From the NCBI RefSeq assembly GCF_932276165.1, contig NC_063984.1, forward strand, positions 5,959,501-6,023,500: 64,000 nucleotides of DNA, in the 5' to 3' direction. Below are positions 10,153 through 19,745 of the stretch, piece after piece. Position 1 is the first letter of the stretch. Each line of letters begins with the position of its first letter. The position numbers and the translations under genes were made by a program. The notes under the pieces were generated by a model, which did not search any database, was not told where the DNA came from, and worked only from the letters and a program-made list of their open reading frames with translations. The DNA is from Plutella xylostella. Lineage: Eukaryota > Arthropoda > Insecta > Lepidoptera > Plutellidae.

Positions 10153-11102
10153 TGTGGGTGGGTGTGTGTATGTGAATGTGGATGTGTCTGCGGGTTGGGG
10201 AAATTGTAATATATATGTACAAGAAATTATACTTTAAGAAAGTATGGATTCAATCTCATCATAGTTCATAGGAAGGAGCCATGATTTAATTTTATTTTTA
10301 CATTCATGCAAAGTACAGGATATGAGGTTTAGGGAATTGTTTATAAAATTATAGATCCTGGCACTTTGGCAATAAAATTGTCTTTCAGCAAATCTAGTAT
10401 GCGTAGCTATGTCAGGAAAGAGAGGTTTTGGTCTTCTACGGGAAATCGTATCAACTTGAGCAGGAATTGAAGTATGTCTGCGAAGTGTAGATCGTAATAA
10501 ATATAGTTTTCTTACGGTTAGGAAAGAAAGTTCACTATATAAAAGTTTTGTGGGATACCTGTAAGGCTTTCGGAACATTACTTTAAGCACTGCTCTCTGT
10601 GATCGTTCTAAATTAATAAAGGTTGTCTTACAAGAACCTCCCCAGGCCGGGATGCAATACGTTAAAATAGATTCACAGAGCGCTGTGTAGACTATTCTTA
10701 AAGTTTCATAGTCTGCGGAGTTTCTGATTTTTTTAAAAATATAAATCAGCTTCCTGGTTCTAGATGTCAGATAATCAAGATGTTTATAACCTTAAACCGG
10801 TAGGAACTAAAATAAAACAGTAGATTTTGTAGACGTAGCTCCAATATTTGCTGCTTACTGAGATTCTTTGTTATGCATCGCAGCTGACAATGTCGTCGCC
10901 ACCTTGGATGCTTAACCGTGTGGTCCGATCTGGACTGACTCTGAAGCAGGAGTCGGTGCCAGACGCCGGGGACCACAAGTTTCTGGACGACGGCGACGAC
11001 GCGCCCCTGGACCACATCCGCCGCATGAGGATGCCCCGACACCTCTCCTTCAACCCCGCCTCCGGTCTACAAGACTTCCCCTGTCCAAACCCCAGAGAAT
11101 GA
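8979..11102 (+). CDS. CFAP95 (C9orf135)-like axonemal protein
   Basis: Three coding exons, 8979-9274, 9613-9742 and 10884-11102, join in phase (GA|T, then 0) to give 214 residues. Near residues 53-71 the sequence STYCRLGTQDQPFTTETRE resembles the vertebrate CFAP95 (C9orf135) signature STYxRLGT..P....ETRE, and a following segment NPYPC resembles the human HAYPC region. CFAP95 is a microtubule inner protein of axonemal doublets. I infer the same family, although the similarity is short and recalled rather than aligned. The protein is soluble, with no signal or membrane segment. It lies just downstream of RSPH10B on the same strand, so both may share testis expression. Intron 2 carries a LINE fragment and a TG microsatellite. 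Confidence 0.6.
9770..10795 (-). mobile_element. 5'-truncated non-LTR retrotransposon (Jockey/CR1-type LINE)
   Basis: On the minus strand, from about 10795 to a stop at 10234, roughly 185 codons stay open and encode the C-terminal part of a reverse-transcriptase protein. Visible blocks include ILTYCIPAWGG, LERSQRAVLKVMFRKPYR and LYLLRSTLRRH, typical of the thumb/C-terminal region of Jockey/CR1-like ORF2. The 3' UTR runs down to an A/T-rich tail near 9775 and contains the TG microsatellite. The intact frame suggests a fairly recent insertion into intron 2 of the CFAP95-like gene. Confidence 0.75.
10075..10148. repeat. (TG)n microsatellite
   Basis: About 36 uninterrupted TG units are followed by interrupted TG/GGTG units to about 10190. 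It lies in the 3' UTR part of the LINE fragment and is likely length-polymorphic. Confidence 0.95.
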
Positions 11103-12525
11103 TAAACACGGAAGTAATGGTTTTATCAATATTTTATTTATCAATGTCAAATCAAAAAGCTATGTATACAAAACACAACAAAATTAGAACGATGAAAAAC
11201 AAAGAAACTAAAATAATTTCTAAATTAAGTATGAATAACGAAAATCTTAGAAAAACTAATTTTAACTGATATTTTATGAATAATTAATAGAAAATTAACG
11301 TAGACGTAGCTCTTTCGATGTTTAATACAAGGTATCACATTAAGTGCCATGTAATAAATGACTAAAATTATATTTGTTTCCTTCACACTATGTTTAAATT
11401 TGAGAAACTTTTATAAATTACTGAAATGCCGACATTAGTCTAAAAACTATAATATTTAGTAAACAAACAGATAAACTTAAAATACAACAGTAATTGAACA
11501 TACAAGGTTGTGTTAAACTTATCACCACATTGGAAGATATTCATAAATTTTTGCAACTTACTGAACTCACACATAAAAAGAAAAAACATAGACTGCCAAT
11601 AACTTATACCGAGGCTTATACCCTGCCGCCATTCGAGATATTACGATAACCGAGTTTCGCCAACAGTTGGATTAATGTTTGAATCTTGTAGCATTAACAC
11701 GATTCTAGAAAAGATTTCTTGCTAAACTCAGTTGTCCAGGCGGCCTCCATGGCATATTAAATTAAAACATAATGCCTCTTCTAAAATAATACAGGTACAA
11801 TGGCCTGCACAGAAATATGACCCCTCTTGAGTGACATTGCTACTGAGAGTCTACTGTCAGGTTTCTTTGCAGCCCACTTTACACCATAAAAAAGTAAATT
11901 TATGAAACACTCATAAACCTTTTAAATAATATCAATAGTAGTACTTACACTAACCAATGCTATTTGTATTTATATAGCAGTTCCTGTAGGATTTTTGAAC
12001 TGCATCCATATTCATACTAGAATCTATAACTACACTTGTTTCTTGTTAATTCTATTTTGTACAAATTAGAAAGTGAATTGAGGTATGCCAGATTTGCGAG
12101 TTATACAACTTTAATAAGATTTATATATTTTTAACATTATATTATATAATAAAATCTATTTGCTTGAGAAACGTTTTTTTGATGATTACTGATTATGATT
12201 AGGTAACTGTTTTCTGATGAAACTCAATTAAATGAGGTACTTGGTATGGGTTACAAAATTCATTTAAAGACTGCACTCAGTCATTGAATTTATTAGTATA
12301 GTTACCCTGTTCCCTAAACTCTTACATTATATGAAATAATATTAGCATTTCAAAATAATATACAAAAGTAGTATTGTTTAAAATGATTAAATTGAAACTT
12401 TCAGTTCAAAAATATTGTCCATGTTTAGAGAACAAAGGATATTGATTAACAAAAAAAATATGTATCACTACACAGGTCACCATAAGATAATCAGTTCTAA
12501 TGGAGTGCAATATAATATATGTAAA
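11103..12525. other. Convergent 3' region, likely neuroguidin 3' UTR
   Basis: No coding exon is seen. A minus-strand AATAAA is present at 11133-11138 and a plus-strand AATAAA at 11353-11358. If used, the CFAP95-like and neuroguidin transcripts would overlap tail to tail by about 200 bases. The neuroguidin 3' UTR could be up to 1.4 kb long, or a nearer signal may be used. Confidence 0.4.
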
Positions 12526-13801
12526 TCAATTAGTACGCCTTCTTTTGAATCCCTTGCCCTTCTTTGTTTTAGTTTTCCTTTTGTTTGATTGACTATTTTT
12601 GCCTCTGCTGCCAGTTATTTCATCTGCCAACATACCTACAGTAGTCAGCTTCCGTCTCCGATTCTTCTCTGCCTTAGTTACAGGAAGCCTAGTCAAGTAA
12701 TTTTCTTCATACTCAGTTCTTTCTTGCTCCTGCTTAGATATTGAATGTTTAACATGATTCCCTGTTGTTACTTCCATTGGGGCATCTGAGTATTCCTCAC
12801 GGAGTTCACGCATCACACTGGAGTTTAAGAACTGCTTTTTAGATCTCTCTTTGTTTCGCTCAGAGTTAGATTTAGATGTTTCATCATCAAAGTGAACGGC
12901 TGCTAGTTTTGGAGGAACATATAAATTCGATTTTGCAGATTTCTCCTTAATTTCTTCAGCATCTGCAGCATCACTGGAGTCATCCTCACTGTTGTCTACT
13001 TTGCTCATAAGATTTTGAGGATTTGCCCGGTAAGCCTGTGGGTCATTTTCAGTGGATGCCCCAACCACAGCTGATTTGACAAGCTTATCGATTTGGTACT
13101 TCAATTTGGAGTCAATAGGACGAATTTTTTCAAGTACTGTGCGTATTTCAATTAGTCGGTCAATAGTTGGATCTGACTCTATTCTTTCTCCTGAGCATTT
13201 TCTTAGTACAATAAATGTTAAATTTATTAAATAGCTAACTAACATCTGATATTTCATTTCTAAGAATCCAAGGCCTTTGTCAGTAGACAGTTCACCATTT
13301 TTTACACGTACTATCATATTATCAACAAGTTGAATGACTTGGTGTACATTACCGTTCATCTCTTTCAGGAGATTCATTGCTTGATCTATGTCTGGTTGCT
13401 CCATTTCATCAGTTGCCTGTAAATTAGAAACAAAGCATGTATTACTGATATACACCGATTTACTAGAATGTAGCAGAGCCTCAGGAAATACCCAGTTTAA
13501 AGTTAAAATTACATTTTGATGATTTTTACACACACAAATAAGTATAATCGTCAAACCATGGGACTTTCAACATACAGCGCATCTCAAACGTGGTTGAAGT
13601 ATGATTATGTTCAAGTAAGGTCATTATTTTTACAATTTCCCTAAAACTCCCACATGACACTTCTTTCCGAAAAGTTAAAATTATGAATGAAAAGCAGTTC
13701 CAATAGTTTTTTTATGGTTCTAGCTGATTCCACAAGTCACAAAATGAACCTTGAACCTCTGAACAACACGGAATTTATTGAAGAGTTATTACCTGGACCA
13801 T
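12526..13801 (-). CDS. NGDN: Neuroguidin (Sas10/Utp3/C1D family)
   Basis: Two coding exons on the minus strand: 13793-13801 (ATG GTC CAG with donor GTAATA) and 12526-13416, joined in phase 0, 299 residues (human about 315). Near residues 10-95 lies the Sas10/Utp3/C1D domain, seen as the helical stretch with KYQMLVSYLINL. The middle is acidic and Ser-rich. The segment SNLYVPPKLAAV matches the conserved family motif, and the C terminus is strongly basic (KGKGFKRRR), as expected of a nucleolar RNA-binding protein. The family (yeast Lcp5) acts in the small-subunit processome for 18S rRNA maturation. Vertebrate neuroguidin is also reported to bind eIF4E/CPEB. The gene is divergent from TM9SF4. The nine-base first coding exon is unusual, but an internal Met follows at residue 8. 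Confidence 0.88.
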
Positions 13802-14646
13802 GTTGATGTGCGTGCTGCCTGCGTGCTTAGTTAACCTCACAAAAACTAAATAATAAAGTGTTCAATAATTTTAAATCATGTAGATCAACTGTAGCTGTCG
13901 CACAATTTATGAAATTCAATCAATACCTAGTTTTATCGGATTCTTTTCTGAAAAAACTAAATCCAATACTCAACAAAATAAAACCAAAACGACGCCGTTC
14001 GTAAAGTCACAGATTAACATTGTAGAGCAGGGAGCAGTACAATATTAGTCTATGTTGTAGAGCCCCAGCCAGAATAAAGGAACCGACACTCTAGCGGACG
14101 CGGCTTAAACTGCGTACAGACCGGCCCAACGAAGGCCAACGAACGGGTTTCGTTGGCCTTCGTTGCTGCAATATGCCCTCTATTATGTATGATAATGTGT
14201 ACCCGGTGTGTACGCAGCTTTACAGACGGGGCTGTCAGCCGCGACTGATAGTGTGCACGGTCTTTTGGGACAGTTCGTGCCAGATCGCTCTCGGACGTCT
14301 TCGTCGTTCAGCTTTCAGACGTCCGAGAGCGATCTGGCACGAACCGAACTGTCCCAAAAGACCGTGCACAATATCAGCCGCGTCCGCTAGTGTGTCGGTG
14401 CCCCGACACCTTCGGTAGTATGTCGGTTATTTACTGTCATGTCAGCTGTCACCCACAGACAGATCTACCTACCACAAAGCTGTCAGGCGCTGTCACCGCA
14501 TCGCAATCGCTGAAATTTTTTGTACCTAGTTTTAATTTTTAGATACATATTAAAGTTTCTTTTAAAGGGGATTTATTAATTGTTGAAACAAATGGAATGA
14601 ACAAATATCTAAGCGTTAGGTTAATTAAAATACCTATATAGCGAAG
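13802..14646. promoter_or_regulatory. Shared divergent promoter region of neuroguidin and TM9SF4
   Basis: Only 845 bases separate the two start codons on opposite strands, so both core promoters must lie here. No TATA box is clear on either side, in keeping with housekeeping genes. A foldback element occupies 14079-14402, leaving roughly 275 bases on the neuroguidin side and 245 on the TM9SF4 side. Confidence 0.55.
14079..14402. mobile_element. Foldback element with terminal repeats and two internal hairpins
   Basis: The terminal inverted repeats are about 27 bp: the left starts GGAACCGACACTCTAGCGG and the right is its near-exact complement, ending ...GTGTGTCGGTGCC. Inside are two separate hairpins. 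One has an outer stem 14110-14124/14203-14217 and a perfect 17-bp inner stem 14127-14143/14149-14165. The other has a roughly 48-bp stem 14253-14300/14317-14369 with a five-base bulge. GC content is higher than in the flanks. No open frame of interest is present. It looks like a young non-autonomous foldback MITE, and I could not define a target duplication. Confidence 0.8.
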
Positions 14647-17600
14647 ATGTTATTAGTAAGTAATAGCCCTTTTTTACATAATGTTTATTGTGTTAAAGAT
14701 GTTTGTTTACTAATTTTCTTTTATTTCAGTCCCAGTTGCATTGGTTTTTGGTGTTTATAAATGGATTTCTTTACGTTAATGGATTTTATATACCCGGAGT
14801 GGCTCCAGTGGCGTTCAAAAAGGGCCAAAAAATTGAAGTTAAAGCTGTTAAGATGACTAGCACCCACACTCAACTTCCGTATGAATACTATTCACTGAGA
14901 TTTTGTTTGCCGAAAAATGGTACAATTGTGTATAAATCTGAAAACCTGGGTGAAGTATTGCGTGGGGACCGAATAGTAAACACTCCCTATGAAGTTCACA
15001 TGGCAGAGAACATTAAGTGCCGACTACTCTGCCATAAGAAAGATGAACCTATTAACTGGAGTGTGGAAGAATCTGAAAAAGTAGCTAGTCGTATTGAACA
15101 CAAATATTATGTGCATTTGTAAGTTTTTTTCAGTTACCTATGTGTTTAGTTAAGTATAAGACTGATAACACTTTTAATATTTTATTGTCTGATCCCATTA
15201 ATAAAATATTATTATATTCCAGGTTGATAGATAATTTGCCAGTTGCCACCAGATATATAAATCCTGAAACCTCAGATACATCCATTGAACAAGGATACCG
15301 ACTTGGATTCATGGCAAAGGGAAAAGCTTACATCAATAACCATCTAAAATTCTTACTGAAATACCACAAATATAACCAGTAAGTTATAACAATAAATAAT
15401 TATAATGTGTAGGTAATGTTTGTGTACACTACACACCATAAAACATAAAAAAAAAAAAACGTTTATTCATTTTCAAACAAGACATACATTTATGCATTAC
15501 ACCCCAAACAATACAATTGTTTCTCGGGGTAGTACACTCTAATTAGCTAGGTATTTTTATAAATGCTTAAAGTAGGTATATTAATTACAGGTTAAACTTA
15601 TACACTTGTAGACATAACATATTGTAATGTAATGTTTTTAAGTTAAATTACTAAATATATTTTCAGTGATTCTTATCGGGTTGTTGGCTTTGAAGTTGAA
15701 GCTTTATCAGTAGATAAAGATGAGATGGTATTCATAGATGACTCCTGCCTATTGCCATCTGAACGGCAAATATATGGTGTTGATGCCAAGCCACAACTAG
15801 TCAATGAAGAATCTGGAACTAGACTGTTTTTCACATATTCCGTGGAATGGGGAGAGTCGGACATCAGCTGGGCTTCTCGGTGGGACATCTACCTGGGAAT
15901 GGGAATGAAAGATGTACAAATTCATTGGTTTTCTATCATCAACTCTTTAGTAGTGCTATTCTTTTTATCAGGTGAGAATGATTTAGTTAGCTAATTTCTT
16001 TGCTCTTATAATATTCTGTTCTATTAATAATTTGACAATTTGGTTATCAGGTATACTCACTATGATCATGGTGAGGACACTAAGAAAGGATATTGCCAAA
16101 TACAACTCGGATGACATTTTGGATGACATGGTGGAGGAGACGGGTTGGAAGCTGGTGCATGGGGATGTGTTCCGTCCTCCGCCTCAGAGAATGCTGTTCG
16201 CTGCTGTTATTGGGAGTGGCATACAAGTTTTTCTGATGTCACTCATAACCATCTGTAAGATATAACGCTATTTACTAAATTATGATTGAGAAATGCAACA
16301 ATAAAATTAGACCTTGAAACAGGTGCAAAACTAGTTGTACATTGTACAACCAATGTTGCTAGTTGCTAGTGTATAACATAGTTTCCGCTATTCATTACAT
16401 ATGATTGTTTTCAGTTGTTGCAATGCTTGGGATGCTGTCACCGGCCAGCCGTGGGGCTCTGATGACTGCTGCCATCCTCCTATATGTGTTCATGGGATTG
16501 ATCGCGGGCTACTACTCCGCGCGACTATACACCACCCTGAAGGGCAAGCAGTGGCGGCAGGCGGCCTTCCTCACTGCCACCATCTATCCAGCCGTTGTCT
16601 TTGGCACCTGCTTCTTCCTCAATTTCTTCATACTCGGCAAACATTCCAGTGGGGCAGTTCCATTCTCCACAATGATGGCACTTCTCTGCCTCTGGTTTTG
16701 CATATCACTGCCATTAGTATATTTAGGATACTACTTTGGATGTCGCAAACAACCTTTCCAACATCCAGTGAGAACCAACTTCATACCTAGAAAGGTCCCG
16801 GAACAAGTGTGGTACATGAATATTTATGTTTGGTGAGTATGGCATTGATGAAATTATAACTAGACGACTTAGGGAATAGGCAGCAGTAACTTGATAATGT
16901 AGCCTGGTTCTGCGGGTTCGAATCCCGCGCATTCCAAATTTGATACCTATACAAGGCAAGGCCTTGTGTAGTAAATCTATGGTGTAGGTACTAAAAGTTA
17001 GTACGAAATTGAATCTTCTCTATACTTCATTTATTTATCATTGCACTTAGCAACAACTATTCAATTATTTTTGTTTATTGTTTCAGCATAATAATGGCCG
17101 GGATTCTCCCGTTTGGAGCAGTATTTATTGAATTATTCTTTATATTAAATGCTCTTTGGGAGAACCAATTTTACTATCTATTTGGATTCCTGTTCCTCGT
17201 ATTCTGGATACTTGTGGTGTCGGTGTCGCAAATATCCGTCGTGATGGTGTACTTCCAGCTATGTGGAGAGGTAAATTGTTATACTCTCCTCCTTTAATTT
17301 ATCAACTTTAATTACAAGTAAAAATTCATCGAAATTCTCTATTTTGTTTTTTTATAAGCCTTATAATAATGAATGAAACATTGATAATACATTGTATATT
17401 GTATTGTAAATATGTTTGAAGTCTTTAAAATTGCGTTTCCATTTTCAGGATTACCACTGGTGGTGGAAAAGCTTCATTGTTTCTGGGGGCTCGTCCGTGT
17501 ACATATTGATATATTCAATATTTTATTTCTTCACGAAGTTAGAAATAACAGAATTTATACCTACTTTGTTGTACATGGGCTACACAGGTATTTTTTTATA

Positions 17601-17953
17601 TCTTATACTAATTACTTTTAAAACTCAGTGTGTATGTGCTGTAATACTGCCTCTGTCTAATCATACTTCGTGCTAAGCTAAATAAAAGATTGTCTGGTAG
17701 AGATTGCTATTCAATTCAAATAATTTATTTCAGACTAAAATTCCATAAATTAACAAGAAGAAATAACTCCGTATTTTTGTACTATTTTATTTTAAACTTG
17801 ACGCAAAAAGAGAGTTGTTATAAGTTTAACGAGTTTTTGTGAAATTTTTCAGGTTTGATGGTGTTGACGTTCTGGCTCCTAACGGGAACAATAGGATTTT
17901 TCGCTGCATACACATTCATCCGAAAAATATATGCTGCTGTAAAAATTGATTAG
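14647..17953 (+). CDS. TM9SF4: Transmembrane 9 superfamily member 4 (nonaspanin)
   Basis: Nine coding exons join in phase: 14647-14655 (ATG TTA TTA, donor GTAAGT), 14730-15118, 15223-15378, 15667-15971, 16051-16254, 16415-16832, 17087-17270, 17449-17587 and 17853-17953, giving 634 residues (human TM9SF4 642). Residues 1-21 are a signal peptide ending before FYIPGVAP. The lumenal domain has the family blocks TQLPYEYYSL, ENLGEVLRGDRIVNTP and DNLPVATR. From about residue 268 there are nine hydrophobic spans, with GWKLVHGDVFRPP in the first cytosolic loop and MLGMLSPASRGAL and WENQFYYLFGFLFLVF in later spans. The C terminus is KID, fitting the nonaspanin KxD/E signal for COPI-dependent Golgi retention. 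Nonaspanins act in Golgi/endosomal sorting and, for TM9SF4 in flies, adhesion and phagocytosis. The subfamily assignment is firm. Confidence 0.95.
15445..15600 (-). repeat. Probable LINE 3'-end fragment in a TM9SF4 intron
   Basis: A run of 13 A on the plus strand is followed by CGTTTATTCATTTTCAAAC and a moderately complex stretch with TTGTTTCTCGGGGTAGTACA. This resembles the 3' end of a non-LTR element inserted in minus orientation. No coding part remains, so the class is uncertain. Confidence 0.35.
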
Positions 17954-18360
17954 AAACTAGTATGATACATAACTATAGAAAAATATTCCAATGAATTAAA
18001 ATTATAAGTGAATGCTTTCTAAACTACCTACTATAAATTTATTTAAGTATTTAGGTATAGTGTTGGTCTGTACCTGTAAGTATGTTTTTGAGCATGAAAT
18101 ATTGTAAATAATATTAAAATGTGTGATTGAGTTAAAATTTTATCCTAAAGATGGTAAAGTGGATATTTAAGAATCATGACGATTGATAATAATTATGTAA
18201 GAAATGCACGTACTCTTCCTTTATCGCGCGCAATAGGCATTTGTATAGTTATATCCTATTGATTAAAAATTGGTTTTATAAACGTATATTATGTGTAGAC
18301 TTTATTTACTACCCTCACATATCCTTGGTGATCATTACAATTCATTGTCATGGATAGTAT
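17954..18360. other. TM9SF4 3' UTR and spacer
   Basis: AT-rich with no exon. It probably contains the TM9SF4 3' UTR; I see no perfect AATAAA close to the stop. Confidence 0.35.
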
Positions 18361-18364
18361 AGTA

Positions 18365-18610
18365 TTCCACTCATCATCACAATCCATCACGTCCTTACTG
18401 CTGGGGCACAGATCACCTTGCAATGAAGGACTAAGGGATTAGGTATAGTCCACCACACGTGCTCAGTGCGCATTGGTGGACCTCAGCACAAGCTTGCTTG
18501 AGAGTTAACGGGTAAGTGATACCTACCCGACTATCAGATGTTTTGAAGCTGCCCGGAGCCCTCTGACTATCGCTGGCATGCATCGCCCGCTGATCCGAGG
18601 ACGCGGCCAA
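18365..18610 (-). mobile_element. Truncated copy of the 5S-derived SINE
   Basis: The stretch starting near CACGTCCTTACTGCTGGGGC matches, with divergence, the left two thirds of the complete copy at 40160-40555, including GTCCACCACACGTGCTCAGTGC and the block CCCGACTATCAGATGTTTTG. The 5S-like promoter head, which would lie to the right in this orientation, is missing, so the copy is 5'-truncated. Confidence 0.75.
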
Positions 18611-18920
18611 AGTGTTCAGAATAATAATATAGGTTCGAGCTTGGATTATGCTGCCCAAAATTAGGGTTGAGCCAACTTATCCATTACTGATTCCCGAATT
18701 CAAAACTATTGAGTTAAGATACGGAATGTTGAAAAAAATATCAACAGCTGAGTTATTGACATAGGTTAGGTATAGAGTTTGGTTTGTCTTGTCTATTGAT
18801 TTCAAAACGTCAAAAATGACCGGGCGAGAGGAATGTCATTTGTTGTCTGATAAATAAATTTAAGTTAATCGTTTGTAGATATTTTATTTTCTTGTAATAT
18901 TTCTTGTACATAAGGATATA

Positions 18921-19745
18921 ATGGATACCAAAGTAGCAGTCGTCACAGGAAGTAATCGTGGTATTGGATTTGAGATTGTAAAAGGTTTATGCCGTAAATT
19001 CGATGGTGTTGTGTACCTCACAGCTAGAAATGAAGAAAGAGGAAGACAAGCTGTGAAACAGTGTGAAGAATCTGGACTCCATCCCGCCTTCCACCTCCTA
19101 GATGTCACCAGTGAAGAGAGCTTACAACAGTTTGCCGAACACATCACAAGAAATCACTCTGGCATCGATGTATTGGTGAATAACGCTGGCATATTGGACT
19201 TCGATAAATCAGTTTCAAATTATGAAGACAGTAAAAGACTCATAGATACAAATTTTATGAGCTTACTCACAGTGTCGAAAATACTATATCCACTTTTAAA
19301 AAACGATGCCCGTGTTATTAACATCAGCAGTGATTGGGGTTTGTTATCTAACATTAAAAAACAAATTTGGCTCGATACATTAGTCAAAGAGGATCTAACA
19401 GTAGATGAAATTCTGCAGTTTGTGAATGACTTCCTGCAGGCAGCAAAAAATGGGAAGATTCCATTTATTTCCTATGCTGGGCATTATGGTGACTACAAAG
19501 TATCAAAAGTGGCAATGTCAGCTTTAACATTTGTGCAACAGAGACAGTTTTTAAGAGAAGGAAAAGATATATCAATAAACTGTGTTCACCCAGGTTTTGT
19601 TAAAACGGATATGACTAAAGGCATGGGGGACTTCACTCCGGAGCGAGGTGCCCACGCCCCCCTGTACCTGGCCATGGACGCCCCACAGACTCTCAAGGGA
19701 ACATTTATGTGGCACGACTGCCATCAAGTCAACTGGGACGACTGA
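18921..19745 (+). CDS. Carbonyl reductase [NADPH]-like short-chain dehydrogenase
   Basis: This is a single uninterrupted frame of 274 residues (human CBR1 has 277). The SDR hallmarks are all present: the cofactor loop TGSNRGIG at residues 9-16, NNAG at 87-90, catalytic Asn111, Ser137 in NISSDWG, and YKVSK with Tyr192 and Lys196. Arg36 after the second strand favours NADPH. The 40-residue insert before the active-site Tyr is typical of the CBR1/CBR3 branch. It should reduce carbonyl compounds (quinones, aldehydes, ketones) in the cytosol, and the true substrate is unknown. No signal peptide is present. The ATG follows an in-frame upstream stop and an A-rich leader. The absence of introns, unlike every other complete gene here, could reflect retroposition or the usual compactness of this family. 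Confidence 0.9.
   Translation: MDTKVAVVTGSNRGIGFEIVKGLCRKFDGVVYLTARNEERGRQAVKQCEESGLHPAFHLLDVTSEESLQQFAEHITRNHSGIDVLVNNAGILDFDKSVSNYEDSKRLIDTNFMSLLTVSKILYPLLKNDARVINISSDWGLLSNIKKQIWLDTLVKEDLTVDEILQFVNDFLQAAKNGKIPFISYAGHYGDYKVSKVAMSALTFVQQRQFLREGKDISINCVHPGFVKTDMTKGMGDFTPERGAHAPLYLAMDAPQTLKGTFMWHDCHQVNWDD

Noticed and set aside
10075..10190. Repeated short units as a CRISPR-like array
   Set aside because: It is a simple dinucleotide microsatellite in a eukaryotic intron.
16873..16937. tRNA-like stretch with GCGGGTTCGAATCCCGC arm and GGAAT/ATTCC ends in a TM9SF4 intron
   Set aside because: The total length is only about 65 bases, and no anticodon arm or proper D arm can be drawn. It is likely a decayed tRNA or SINE fragment.
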